Shown: positions 52,539 through 62,968 of the stretch, piece after piece
Layout of the letters: each line of letters starts with the position of its first letter
Numbering within the stretch: the first letter of the stretch is position 1
Assembly (NCBI GenBank): GCA_026418175.1
Contig: JAOABX010000012.1
Span: 24,888-88,887, forward strand
DNA length: 64,000 bases
Direction: 5' to 3'
From: Flavobacteriales bacterium
GTDB taxonomy: Bacteria > Bacteroidota > Bacteroidia > CAIKAF01
The notes under the pieces: generated by a model
Database searches by the model: none
What the model saw: the letters and a program-made list of their open reading frames with translations, nothing else
What the model was told of the DNA's origin: nothing
Translations under genes and position numbers: made by a program

Positions 52539-53679
52539 ATTCATCCAAATTAATTTTTTTTGCGGCTGAAATAAAAATACAGTCATCTCCTAACTTGCTC
52601 ATCCAAGTTCGTTTTAACTCTTCCAGCGTTTGTTGCCTTGGTGCATCGCTTAAATCATGCGGATCAATTTCCGGATTTTTGTAATTATCAATTTTATTAA
52701 AAACCACAAGGGTAGGTTTATTACCAGCACCTATATCTGCTAAGGTTTGATTTACTACTGCATAATGATCCTGAAATTGCGGATGAGATATATCTACCAC
52801 ATGCAAGAGCAAATCCGACTCACGTAATTCATCCAGTGTACTCTTAAACGATTCAACCAGCTGCGTAGGAAGCTTTCGAATAAATCCTACCGTATCACTG
52901 AGCAGAAACGGAAGATTTCCCAATACTACTTTTCGTACTGTAGTATCTAAGGTGGCAAATAATTTATTTTCTGCAAAAACCTCGCTTTTACTAATCAAGT
53001 TCATCAATGTACTTTTCCCAACGTTGGTATAACCAACTAAGGCTACACGAACCAACTCCCCCCGGTTTTTACGCTGAACAAGCATTTGTTTATCAATCTC
53101 TTTCAGCTTTTCTTTCAGTAAGGCAATACGTTCACGAACTATCCGGCTATCGGTTTCAATTTCTTTCTCTCCGGCTCCGCCACGTGTTCCCGTGCCTCCC
53201 CGCTGTCGTTCCAGGTGCGTCCACATCCCTTTTAACCGGGGCAGCATGTATTGGTAATATGCCAGCTCTACCTGCGTTTTAGCATGCGCTGTGCGAGCAC
53301 GTTGTGCAAAAATATCGAGGATTAAATTGGTACGATCTAAAATTCGTACTTTTTTATCGTACTCTTTTGGATTAAAAATCTTATCAATGTTTCGTAATTG
53401 GGCAGGCGAAAGCTCATCATCAAAAATTACCAACTCTATTCCATGCTCTTCCACATATTGTTTTACTTCCTGAATTTTTCCTGATCCAATAAAAGTTCCT
53501 GGAATTGGTTTATCCAATCGTTGGCTAAAACGTTTTACCGATTCTATACCGGCTGTTTCTGCCAAAAAAGCAAGTTCATCCAAATATTCATGCAGCTTTT
53601 CTTCTGTTTGATGCTGGTATATGATACCTACCAGCACTGCCCGCATTTTTTTCTCAGCAATTTTCTTGATTTCTATCAT
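52465..53679 (-). CDS. hflX: GTPase HflX
   Basis: ERQRGGTGTRGGAGEKEIETDSR, ALVGYTNVGKSTLMNLIS, LFATLDTTVRKV, LLSDTVGFIRKLPTQLVESFKSTLDE. Confidence 0.95.
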   Translation of the reverse strand: MIEIKKIAEKKMRAVLVGIIYQHQTEEKLHEYLDELAFLAETAGIESVKRFSQRLDKPIPGTFIGSGKIQEVKQYVEEHGIELVIFDDELSPAQLRNIDKIFNPKEYDKKVRILDRTNLILDIFAQRARTAHAKTQVELAYYQYMLPRLKGMWTHLERQRGGTGTRGGAGEKEIETDSRIVRERIALLKEKLKEIDKQMLVQRKNRGELVRVALVGYTNVGKSTLMNLISKSEVFAENKLFATLDTTVRKVVLGNLPFLLSDTVGFIRKLPTQLVESFKSTLDELRESDLLLHVVDISHPQFQDHYAVVNQTLADIGAGNKPTLVVFNKIDNYKNPEIDPHDLSDAPRQQTLEELKRTWMSKLGDDCIFISAAKKINLDEFREKLYHRVAAIHRERYPYNHFLY

Positions 53680-54015
53680 CTACCTTTTTAGCTCTTGCGT
53701 ATAGCGTGCTACAGCTTCTATTTCGCCGGGGGTGAGTTTATTTTTAAACGGTTGCATAATGCCTCTACCATTGCTAATTACATAAATCCTCTCTTCCAAT
53801 GTAAGACTTGATTGGGTTAAATGGGCCGAACCGGCAACACCTTTATCTCCCTCTTCACCATGACAAAGTACACACTCTCGTTGGTATATATTTTTACCAT
53901 CTATTGTGGCTTCTTGCAATTTATCAATGGCTTTAGAATTTGATTGTTGCTTGGAACCACACGCCCAAGCCAGGAAAATTCCCACAATCAGAAACAATAC
54001 ATTTTTTCGATTCAT
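53680..54015 (-). CDS. Cytochrome c (single heme)
   Basis: NIYQRECVLCHGEEGDKG (CxxCH) and MQPFKNKLTPGEIEAVARYTQEL. Confidence 0.9.
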   Translation of the reverse strand: MNRKNVLFLIVGIFLAWACGSKQQSNSKAIDKLQEATIDGKNIYQRECVLCHGEEGDKGVAGSAHLTQSSLTLEERIYVISNGRGIMQPFKNKLTPGEIEAVARYTQELKR

Positions 54016-54023
54016 ATAATTTT

Positions 54024-54491
54024 TTAAAACCAGGTTCCCCAACTTTTGAAAAAAGGCCAAGGTATAGCCGCAAAAATAATTACTAATCCCAAAGTGAAGA
54101 ATATAGCAAGCCGCATGTATTTCCCCTGGTCTGTCAGTGCACGCTTGCTCATGCTATGCCCCACGGTTATTAATATAATAGCTAATAACATCATGCTCAG
54201 GTGTTCAATCGTCCAAAATCGAACAACAGCGGATAGATCAGCCTGCCCGGCAGCTTTTAGCTCCTTCATGTGTGCAAAACCATTGTAATGTTTTTTAATT
54301 ACATATAATACCAATCCAATCAATAATTGAATATGTGTTAAACCCATCGCCATGGCCCCCAGTTTTCTATCTGACGATTGAAATGGTTTTTTCCCTAACC
54401 AATTGACCCATGACTTAATAGCCACAAAAATCAGCATCCCTAAAATAAGATAGCGTAACGCAGAGTGAATATGCAACAGGCCTGTTTCCAT
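54024..54491 (-). CDS. Cytochrome b-like membrane protein
   Basis: Four TM helices with conserved His residues (LLHIHSALRYLILGM..., EHLSMMLLAIILITVGH). Confidence 0.65.
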   Translation of the reverse strand: METGLLHIHSALRYLILGMLIFVAIKSWVNWLGKKPFQSSDRKLGAMAMGLTHIQLLIGLVLYVIKKHYNGFAHMKELKAAGQADLSAVVRFWTIEHLSMMLLAIILITVGHSMSKRALTDQGKYMRLAIFFTLGLVIIFAAIPWPFFKSWGTWF

Positions 54492-54513
54492 TTTTTTAGC
54501 AAATTTGTTTGCA

Positions 54514-54521
54514 CAAAGGTA
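54514..54521 (-). promoter_or_regulatory. Bacteroidota -7 element (TACCTTTG on minus)
   Basis: CAAAGGTA upstream of 54491 start. Confidence 0.45.
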
Positions 54522-54564
54522 GCTTAAAAGCCTAGTTTTACAACATGTATTAATTGATATACAA

Positions 54565-57500
54565 ATGAAGAAAATAAATTCTAAACCAGAATATTACAGA
54601 TATCTGTTACTTTTTGTTTTAATTTGGGGAAAAGGCTATGCGCAACCTTTAAAATATAATTCAGTCCGTGATGAACGAAATCCGGTGTATGCGTTTACAC
54701 AGGCAACTATCCATGTAGATTATGAAACTACCCTACACAATGCTACATTGCTTGTTGAAAAAGACCGGATTTTGAGTTTTGGCAATAGTGTAGCAATTCC
54801 TAAGGAAGCCATTGTAATTAACTGTACTGGAAAACATATTTTCCCATCATTTATTGAAATGTATGGTTCCTATGGAATGCCCGAAGTAAAGCACGGACAA
54901 CGCGGAGGGACACCTCAATACGAGTCTTCTAGAAAAGGTGCCTTTTACTGGAACGATGCCATAAAGCCTGATGTAAGTGCATCATTGCTATTTAACTATA
55001 ATGAACAAGCCGCAGCAGAGCTGAGAAATTATGGATTTGGAATGGTGAATACCCATCAAAAAGACGGCATTATTCGGGGAAGCAGCACAGTAGCATTGCT
55101 GGGCAGCGATAAAGAAAACAAGCAAATCATTAAAGAAAAAGCGGCCTTGCACTTTTCGTTTAACAAAGGAGTTTCACAACAGGAATATCCCAGTTCACAA
55201 ACCGGTGCAATAGCACTTATCCGGCAATTTATGTACGATGCCGAAGCCTACAATAATGCAAAAGAAAAAAATGAAATCAATTTATCCCTGCAGTCGTTCA
55301 ATGAATTGAAGAACCTGCCATTTATCATGGAAACAACAGATAAGCAGGAAATTTTCAGGGCTGCATCCATTGCAAAGGAATTTAATACCTCATTCATTTA
55401 TAAAGGCAGCGGAACTGAATATCAACGATTGCAAGAATTAGCCGAAATAAAAGCCAGACTGATTATCCCAGTTGTTTTCCCACAAGCTATGGATGTAAGT
55501 AATCCTTACGATGCTGACATGGTATCGCTGGCTGATTTAAAACATTGGGAATTGGCACCATCTAATGCAGCATTTCTTCAAAAGCAGGGTATTGAATTTG
55601 CCATTACTGCCGATGGATGCAAATCATCCAAAGAATTTTTTGATAATCTTTACAAAGTCGTTCATCGTGGCCTCAGCAAGCAAGCGTTACTCAAAGCACT
55701 TACCTATACACCGGCAAAAATGTTAGGTATTGATAATAAAGCAGGATGTTTGAAAAAAAATTTCCTGGCTAATTTTATAATTACAGAAGGAGAACCTGGT
55801 GATAAAGAATTTAAAATTTATGAACATTGGATTGCCGGTAAACAATACGTTAACGATTTTCAGGCATTCCTTGCTGACCTACGTGGTAATTATCGAATTT
55901 CAGCAAAGGACGTACAATTTATTGATGGGAAAAAACTAACTATAACCGGTAAAAAAAATCAGTACAAAGCAACTTTACATATTACTGATTCCACCAAACT
56001 CATTATTGACTTAAAGCAAGAAAAAACAACGGTGAATGGGAATATGTATTCTCGGGCATTGGGAGGCTTTGTGCGTTTTAATTTTCAATATGATACGTCA
56101 GGTATATGGAATGGTTGGATGATACACCCAAACGGAAAAATTTTTCCGGTTAGTGTAGAAAAAACACATCCATTTGAAGAAAAAATAGAAGAAAACAATG
56201 ATGATGATACTATCCTACCCGGACCAATATTGCTTCCATTGCGAGCTTATGGATTTTTACAGGAAGAACTAAATGGTTTATCCAATAAATCATATCTCAT
56301 TAAAAATGCTACCGTTTGGACGTGTGAAAAAGAAGGAATTTTAGAGCAAACTGACATATTACTTGAAAATGGAAAAATAAGTAAAGTAGGAAAAGGCATT
56401 TCTGCTGGAAAAGAAACGATAATAATTCAAGGCACGGGCTTGCACGTAACACCCGGTATTATTGACGAACATTCTCACATTGCTTTGAGCAAAGGTGTAA
56501 ATGAAGCTGCCGAATCAAGCACTGCCGAAGTTCGAATGGCTGATGTTGTGAATGCTGATGATATAAATATATACCGACAACTTGCTGGCGGCGTAACCAC
56601 TGCACAGTTGCTTCATGGCTCTGCCAATGCAATAGGAGGCCAGTCAGCCATCATCAAGCTCAAGTGGGGAAGAACTGCTCCTGAAATGCTGTTTCCCAAT
56701 GCACCGGGGTTTATCAAATTTGCATTAGGCGAAAATGTGAAACAATCCAATTGGGGAGACAATTACAGCATTCGATATCCACAAACACGAATGGGGGTTG
56801 AGCAATTTTATTATGATATGTTTTACCGGGCACGAGAGTATGGTAAAAATAAAGATAAAAATAAACGCAAAGACTTGGAACTAGAAGCACTATGGGAAAT
56901 ATTGAATAACAAACGATTTATTACCTGCCATTCATACGTTCAGTCTGAAATTAATATGTTGATGAAAGTAGCAGATTCCCTTGGATTTACCGTGAATACA
57001 TTTACACACATTCTGGAGGGATATAAAGTAGCCGATAAAATGAAAATACATGGCGCCAACGCTTCAACGTTTGCTGACTGGTGGGCTTATAAAATGGAAG
57101 TAATGGAAGCCATTCCTCATAACGCTGCCCTGCTTACCCGAATGGGTGTAAATACATCCGTAAATTCTGATGATGCAGAAATGGCAAGAAGGTTAAATCA
57201 GGAAGCTGCTAAAGCTATTAAATACGGGAATCTCAGTCGTGAAGAAGCGCTGAAATTAGTTACGCTTAATCCGGCTAAAATGCTACATATTGATCATAGA
57301 GTTGGAAGCATTAAACCCGGAAAAGATGCAGATGTAGTAATTTGGTCTGCCGACCCGCTTAGTATTTATGCTAAAGTACTATATACATTTATTGATGGAG
57401 AATTATACTTTAGTAGAGAGCGGAATAATGAGCTCACCGAACGAGACAATAAAGAGAAAAATAGGCTGATTCAAGCCATGCTAAAAGCTAAAAACGACGG

Positions 57501-57597
57501 TGAGCCTACTATACCCGTGATGCGAAAAGAATATTGGCTGTATGATTGTGAAGACATCCATGTAGATGAAGTTGAACTTTTACAAATTGAACCATGA
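54565..57597 (+). CDS. Tandem amidohydrolase-like protein (two domains)
   Basis: C-terminal domain has TPGIIDEHSHIALSKG and HRVGSIKPGKDADVVIWSADPL; N-terminal domain amidohydrolase-like but lacks HxH. Confidence 0.85.
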   Translation: MKKINSKPEYYRYLLLFVLIWGKGYAQPLKYNSVRDERNPVYAFTQATIHVDYETTLHNATLLVEKDRILSFGNSVAIPKEAIVINCTGKHIFPSFIEMYGSYGMPEVKHGQRGGTPQYESSRKGAFYWNDAIKPDVSASLLFNYNEQAAAELRNYGFGMVNTHQKDGIIRGSSTVALLGSDKENKQIIKEKAALHFSFNKGVSQQEYPSSQTGAIALIRQFMYDAEAYNNAKEKNEINLSLQSFNELKNLPFIMETTDKQEIFRAASIAKEFNTSFIYKGSGTEYQRLQELAEIKARLIIPVVFPQAMDVSNPYDADMVSLADLKHWELAPSNAAFLQKQGIEFAITADGCKSSKEFFDNLYKVVHRGLSKQALLKALTYTPAKMLGIDNKAGCLKKNFLANFIITEGEPGDKEFKIYEHWIAGKQYVNDFQAFLADLRGNYRISAKDVQFIDGKKLTITGKKNQYKATLHITDSTKLIIDLKQEKTTVNGNMYSRALGGFVRFNFQYDTSGIWNGWMIHPNGKIFPVSVEKTHPFEEKIEENNDDDTILPGPILLPLRAYGFLQEELNGLSNKSYLIKNATVWTCEKEGILEQTDILLENGKISKVGKGISAGKETIIIQGTGLHVTPGIIDEHSHIALSKGVNEAAESSTAEVRMADVVNADDINIYRQLAGGVTTAQLLHGSANAIGGQSAIIKLKWGRTAPEMLFPNAPGFIKFALGENVKQSNWGDNYSIRYPQTRMGVEQFYYDMFYRAREYGKNKDKNKRKDLELEALWEILNNKRFITCHSYVQSEINMLMKVADSLGFTVNTFTHILEGYKVADKMKIHGANASTFADWWAYKMEVMEAIPHNAALLTRMGVNTSVNSDDAEMARRLNQEAAKAIKYGNLSREEALKLVTLNPAKMLHIDHRVGSIKPGKDADVVIWSADPLSIYAKVLYTFIDGELYFSRERNNELTERDNKEKNRLIQAMLKAKNDGEPTIPVMRKEYWLYDCEDIHVDEVELLQIEP

Positions 57598-58898
57598 AAA
57601 TAATACTAATTGTACTATTTACACTTTGTAATTTTTATTTATCCCTTTTTTCACAGAGGCCGGCACCTGCCCCACCTCAACAAAAAGGCATTTTGATAAC
57701 CAATGCCTTTATACACACCGGTAAAGGCGATGCATTTATAGGGCACGTAGGGTTTCAAAACGGTAAAATAGAGTTTTTGGGAACAGCTAATACTAAGCCA
57801 CCTAAATATGATACCCTGATTGATGCAGCAGGTCAACATTTATATCCAGGTTTTATATTACTAAATACAACACTTGGGCTACGCGAAGTTGATGCAGTTC
57901 GTGCAACCCGAGATTATGCAGAAACCGGCGAAATAAAACCCGAAGTTCGCACTGTAATAGCCTTCAATACTGATTCAAAAATTATTCCTACAGTAAGAAA
58001 CAATGGTATCTTGATTGCTCAACCCACTCCACGAGGGGGAATTATACCTGGACAATCGGGTGTAATACATTTAGATGCCTGGAATTGGGAAGACGCAGTA
58101 ATTCGAATGGAAGATGGATTGCATGTAAATTGGCCTTCGCGTATTCGCAAGTATTATCCCTGGGATGAACAAAATGAAAGTAGTAATTATTTTCAAAAAG
58201 AGCGTCAGCTAAAACTTCAGGAATTGCGAAAAATTTTTGAAGATGCACGTGTATATCATGTTAAGCAACCCGTAGTTTTCAATCAAAAACTTGCTGCCAT
58301 GAATGGATTGTTTACCGGAGAAAAAAAATTGTTCCTACATGCAGATTTTGAAAACGATATCATAGAAGGTGTAATGTTTTTTAAGGAATTGGGAGTTAAA
58401 GAAATTGTATTGGTAGGTGGCTATGAAGCTTATAAAATTTTATCATTTATGAAAAACCATCAGCTACCTGTAATTTTAAAACGCACCCACAGCCTTCCAG
58501 GTTATGAAGACGATCCGGTAGATCTTCCATTTAAAATGCCATTTATCCTGGATACAGCCGGTTTGCTTGTTAGTATTGATTACTCCGGAGATATGGAGGC
58601 AATGGGCAGTCGAAATCTTCCGTTTACCGCAGGAACCTGTGTAACCTATGGACTGCCATATGAAAAAGCTGTACAGCTCATCACGCTGAATGCTGCTAAA
58701 ATTTTAGGTATTGATCAACGTGTAGGAAGTATTGAACCTGGAAAAGATGCCACTTTCTTCCTATCCAATGGCGATGCACTGGACATGAGTACCAATAAAC
58801 TTACCCATGCTTTTATTCAAGGACGAAGCATCAACCTCGATTCTCATCAAGAAGCTTTGTACCGGATGTACATGAGTAAATTTGGATTAAAAGAATAA
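57594..58898 (+). CDS. Amidohydrolase-like protein
   Basis: LITLNAAKILGIDQRVGSIEPGKDATFFLSNGDAL; 4-bp overlap with upstream gene; no HxH after YPGFILL. Confidence 0.82.
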   Translation: MKIILIVLFTLCNFYLSLFSQRPAPAPPQQKGILITNAFIHTGKGDAFIGHVGFQNGKIEFLGTANTKPPKYDTLIDAAGQHLYPGFILLNTTLGLREVDAVRATRDYAETGEIKPEVRTVIAFNTDSKIIPTVRNNGILIAQPTPRGGIIPGQSGVIHLDAWNWEDAVIRMEDGLHVNWPSRIRKYYPWDEQNESSNYFQKERQLKLQELRKIFEDARVYHVKQPVVFNQKLAAMNGLFTGEKKLFLHADFENDIIEGVMFFKELGVKEIVLVGGYEAYKILSFMKNHQLPVILKRTHSLPGYEDDPVDLPFKMPFILDTAGLLVSIDYSGDMEAMGSRNLPFTAGTCVTYGLPYEKAVQLITLNAAKILGIDQRVGSIEPGKDATFFLSNGDALDMSTNKLTHAFIQGRSINLDSHQEALYRMYMSKFGLKE

Positions 58899-58969
58899 AT
58901 AACTTACTACAGAGGGAAACAAAGCTCACAGTTTTTTTCTGGGTTACATTTGGGTTATTTTCAGTTAAC

Positions 58970-59833
58970 TCATTCTTTAAAATAATCAAAAACAAAACGA
59001 GCCAACGAAGAAGAACGTGTTGAAGCAAGTGTTAACGTATCATGTTGGATGGAATAACGTGTACTTTGTGCCAATGCATCCATAAACTTACTCTCAATTT
59101 CCATTCTGTAATTATCACTACACGCCATTTTCGTAGCAGCTATTGGCAAAAAGGCAATACTATGATTTGTTGGTGTAATTTTTACACTACCAGAAAATGA
59201 GTTACATCCACCATTGCCTGAAACTTCTTTACTGGTAAATATCATATAAGGATAAGGAGTTTGTAAACTGATTTTCTGATTCATTACTTCTATAAGCTTC
59301 CAGTATTTATTTACTATTTCATCATCAGGATAATATTTTAATAATACTGATTCCTGCTCATTTGTACCTTTCACTCGCTTCCCCTGAGCATCCAATAGAA
59401 ATACTTTTTCTTCTCCAACCTGAAAATGCCGTACCCCTTCTTCTTCTGCAATATCTTTTAATTGAATCTTATTTCCTGTTTTATCCCATTCAAATTTTCC
59501 TTCACGCACCAATGGAGTTGTTTTCTTTTTGCCAAGATGCAATGTCTTCAACTGATAAGTACCACTAGGGTCTAATGTTAATTCAGTTTTTATTCCTTTG
59601 CAATCAGTACAAGGCAAAATACCCCGATAAGTTCCCGCCCAATCTAGTGCAAGACGACTATTGTCAGCAGTAGGAATAAGTGAATCTGTGTCAAGTGAAT
59701 CGTGAGTTACCAAAGTATCTTTCTTTATAGAGCTTTGATGAAATTTATCCTTAGAAGAATTGTTTCGGTTTGTGCATGAAAAAAATAGATACACAGATAA
59801 AATTAAAAACGTAATACATCTCATCGTTAACAA
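58970..59833 (-). CDS. Lipoprotein with NlpE N-terminal-like and META/HslJ-like domains
   Basis: AGTYRGILPCTDCKGIKTELTLDPSGTYQL (NlpE CxxC) and GGCNSFSGSVKITPTNHSIAFLPIAATKMAC (META). Confidence 0.85.
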   Translation of the reverse strand: MLTMRCITFLILSVYLFFSCTNRNNSSKDKFHQSSIKKDTLVTHDSLDTDSLIPTADNSRLALDWAGTYRGILPCTDCKGIKTELTLDPSGTYQLKTLHLGKKKTTPLVREGKFEWDKTGNKIQLKDIAEEEGVRHFQVGEEKVFLLDAQGKRVKGTNEQESVLLKYYPDDEIVNKYWKLIEVMNQKISLQTPYPYMIFTSKEVSGNGGCNSFSGSVKITPTNHSIAFLPIAATKMACSDNYRMEIESKFMDALAQSTRYSIQHDTLTLASTRSSSLARFVFDYFKE

Positions 59834-59872
59834 AAAATTTAAAAAATTGGTACAGAATTTGTAATTTTAAAA

Positions 59873-60916
59873 GTGAACCCAAAAATATTTAATCCTATGA
59901 AAACACCTATATTTTTATGGATTATCACATGCATATTAATGCAAATCCAATTATTTGGACAAAAAAATCTTCCACCCCAATCATCTGGAAATAATCAAAA
60001 TAACTATGATGGGAGAATCAACGCTATTCCGGGTACAACTAAGCCACGCGGAGCAGCCGGAAAAGATGATTATCAAAACCTTAGCAAACCAAGAAGTATC
60101 AGAGGAAATACCCCATCGTCTAACTTTCAAAGTAATAACAATTCTTCTGGGTTAAACTTTAATTTACCCTTTTTCATCTTTTCTAAGCCAAACTTTTTAT
60201 CCACTACACAAGACAATCCACGCACTGAAAATCCAAACTGCCAAACCTGTGTAGGTTCACGGTGGGTATTGGGTGCTGGCGTAAATGCATCTATCCCCTT
60301 AAGTACTTTTAATATTGACCATCCACAAACACGAGGTTTTTCAAAAACAGGCATTAATGTAGAAATAGATGCACATTATTATGTTGTTCCCAGATTTTAT
60401 ACAGGCATTACGTTAAGCTTACACAAAAACGCATATAATAATCCATTTTACTCAATGGTAATTGAATCTCGTATTCGTAATAATGCTACCCAAATAAATA
60501 CACAAATCAATCCCTGGGATAATTACAACATCATGTGGAGCCTGGGATATTCACAACCCATTGCAAATCGTTTGTCTTTACAATTTCGGGGCAATATAGG
60601 TGTAAATATTTCAGAATTTCCCATTGGTAAATCAGAATATTGGATTAACACCAATTACTACCGTTCTGAATACAAATCTACCGGCGTAGGGATTGTGGGC
60701 GGAGGAGGCATTTCATTAAACTATTACCTTAGTCCATGTGCTGCCTTGTTCATCAATGTAAATGCATATTATGCCAACCCTCATTTTAATGGACTAAAAG
60801 AAAAATTATTCGAAAATGAACAAAAAATCAGTGAAGAAAGAATAAGCGATAAATTCCAGCATGAACTTTCCTGGTTGGTTGTGGGAGGTGGTGTAAAATT
60901 TACCATTGGTAGATAA
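59873..60916 (+). CDS. Hypothetical outer-membrane beta-barrel protein
   Basis: Secretion-like N-terminus, C-terminal barrel-like strands (GVGIVGGGGISLNYYLSPCAALFINVNAYY). Confidence 0.65.
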   Translation: MNPKIFNPMKTPIFLWIITCILMQIQLFGQKNLPPQSSGNNQNNYDGRINAIPGTTKPRGAAGKDDYQNLSKPRSIRGNTPSSNFQSNNNSSGLNFNLPFFIFSKPNFLSTTQDNPRTENPNCQTCVGSRWVLGAGVNASIPLSTFNIDHPQTRGFSKTGINVEIDAHYYVVPRFYTGITLSLHKNAYNNPFYSMVIESRIRNNATQINTQINPWDNYNIMWSLGYSQPIANRLSLQFRGNIGVNISEFPIGKSEYWINTNYYRSEYKSTGVGIVGGGGISLNYYLSPCAALFINVNAYYANPHFNGLKEKLFENEQKISEERISDKFQHELSWLVVGGGVKFTIGR

Positions 60917-60949
60917 TACATATAAATAAAATTCGTTTTTTTACGAAAG

Positions 60950-60980
60950 TAAGCTCAGCTATATGAGCTTATTTTTTTTT
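60950..60980 (+). terminator. Rho-independent terminator
   Basis: TAAGCTCA-GCTATA-TGAGCTTA stem followed by T run. Confidence 0.7.
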
Positions 60981-61013
60981 AAATGCTAAATCTGATTTTA
61001 AAAATAATTACAT

Positions 61014-61802
61014 GTGAAAGCAACCATACGCTTCATTCTATACTTGTTTTTTTCAAGCATGGTATTGGGACTGGCAGCCATTATTGGATATTGGTATTAT
61101 ACCCATCAGCCCGCCAAACGCTATAAAAAAAACAAAGGAAAATATGAAAGTCATGTACCGCCTTCTACCTACAATAAGTATAGCATACCCAGCGGTTTTG
61201 AAAATTATCCGCTGGGCATGGATGTATCGCATTATCAAGGAAAAATTGATTGGCAACAAGTAAAAAAAGATGGAAAAATTCAATTTGTATTCATCAAAGC
61301 TACAGAAGGGAAAAGTATTACCGATTCCTTGTACTGGAAAAATTATTTTAATTGCAAAAATTATAACATTCCTTGTGGTGCATACCATTATTTTATTCCC
61401 GGTGTAGATGGAGCTAAACAAGCACATCATTTTTTATCCAATTGTAAAATTGAGAAAGGCGACTTGCGTCCTGTTCTGGATATTGAAGTTATGCACTGGG
61501 AAGGCGCTACTGCCTTGCATAGAGAAATTGATCGTTTCATGCAGGTGGTAAAACAAAAAACCGGCCAGGAAATTATTTTATATACTGGAAATAATTTCTA
61601 CAAAAAATACCTTAAAGCGTATTATCCCAACCATACCATCTGGCTAGCCCATTACAACATTCCAAACATTCACCACCGAACCAATAAATGGCATATTTGG
61701 CAATATACCGAAACCGGGAAAGTAAAAGGTGTTCCTGGATTTGTGGATTTAAATTTATTTAATGGAACATTAAGCGATCTGGAAAAATTAAAAGTAAAAT
61801 AA
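61014..61802 (+). CDS. GH25 (lysozyme-type) glycoside hydrolase
   Basis: PLGMDVSHYQGKIDWQQVKKDGKIQFVFIKATEG, GAYHYFIPG, PVLDIEVMHWEG; GTG start. Confidence 0.93.
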   Translation: MKATIRFILYLFFSSMVLGLAAIIGYWYYTHQPAKRYKKNKGKYESHVPPSTYNKYSIPSGFENYPLGMDVSHYQGKIDWQQVKKDGKIQFVFIKATEGKSITDSLYWKNYFNCKNYNIPCGAYHYFIPGVDGAKQAHHFLSNCKIEKGDLRPVLDIEVMHWEGATALHREIDRFMQVVKQKTGQEIILYTGNNFYKKYLKAYYPNHTIWLAHYNIPNIHHRTNKWHIWQYTETGKVKGVPGFVDLNLFNGTLSDLEKLKVK

Positions 61803-61860
61803 CTTTAATGCAACCATCAAATTAATTCTCATGTAGTTCCTTTTTCAATCAGAAAAAAAT

Positions 61861-62868
61861 TCATACCCAACGGCGAAGTGCTTTTTCCAACCGTTTTTTT
61901 ATTGATTTTCGCAAGTTTATGGGTTCTACAACTTCCAAACGATCTGCATATTTCATCAGTAAAAATTCAAATTCGGCATTTGGAATAATTTGCAATTCAA
62001 TACGTTTTATTTTCCCCGAAGTATCTAAAGGCCGTTGACTGGGATGTAAGGGTTTGGTTTCCAGATACGGATAAAGTTCTTCATTTACATCCAGCACTAT
62101 CCGCTCAATATGACCATCGCGTGGAAATGACACTCCTATAATATGATCAAAATAATGCAGGAGCAATTCCTTTCCTTTTTTGTAAAAACTACATTTACAT
62201 TTCTTAATTTGTTGAATACGGTCTAAAGCAAAATTATAAATCAATTTTTCCTCCTCATTCCAACCTAATAAAAACCACCGATTATTATACTCCTTTAACA
62301 AATACGGATGCACGGTATGTTCAATTTCTTTTTCTTCTATGAAAGGTTTGTAGGTTAATTTCAGGCATTGTTCCTTTCGAATAAAACCATGCAAAGGTTC
62401 AATCCACCGAATACCGGCGTAGGCATCATTTTTATCGAACAAAATTACCGGTGAAGCCGGGAAATGATAGGTAGCCATTTCGGCTTTGAGTTTTCCTAAT
62501 ATTCCATACAAACTTTCCAGATGAAGCAATCCTTTAAACTGTTCTAACAAATTGATGGCTTCTTGCAATGCAGCTAAATCGTCCTCATTGTAGGGCGAAT
62601 GCATGATAGAAAACTCAGGGTCTTCATACATATAATATCCGTTCTTACATACAATGGGGGCATCAAATCCTCTCGGATATGGACTTCGCATTACATTAAT
62701 ATCATTAAAAAACGTACGACGCGAAACCCCTTTATCAATGCCAAATTGTTCGTATAGTTCTTTGGATAATACATGCAATAAATCTTCCAGCGTATATTTT
62801 CGATACTTATTACGCAGGCATTTATCAATCACCCGATAACGAAAGGAAGCTAATTTATTGGTAGGCAT
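61861..62868 (-). CDS. WYL-domain transcriptional regulator
   Basis: N-terminal HTH-like region and WYL core (EQCLKLTYKPF...HTVHPYLLKEYNNRWFLLGWNEEEKLIYNFALDRIQQI). Confidence 0.88.
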   Translation of the reverse strand: MPTNKLASFRYRVIDKCLRNKYRKYTLEDLLHVLSKELYEQFGIDKGVSRRTFFNDINVMRSPYPRGFDAPIVCKNGYYMYEDPEFSIMHSPYNEDDLAALQEAINLLEQFKGLLHLESLYGILGKLKAEMATYHFPASPVILFDKNDAYAGIRWIEPLHGFIRKEQCLKLTYKPFIEEKEIEHTVHPYLLKEYNNRWFLLGWNEEEKLIYNFALDRIQQIKKCKCSFYKKGKELLLHYFDHIIGVSFPRDGHIERIVLDVNEELYPYLETKPLHPSQRPLDTSGKIKRIELQIIPNAEFEFLLMKYADRLEVVEPINLRKSIKKRLEKALRRWV

Positions 62869-62968
62869 AAGTAGTGCAAATAGATTGCACAAGGTAATAA
62901 TAATTTTGGAAATTAAAAATTATTAACTACTTTTAAAACAATTATTCTTTTATAAAATTAATTATATT

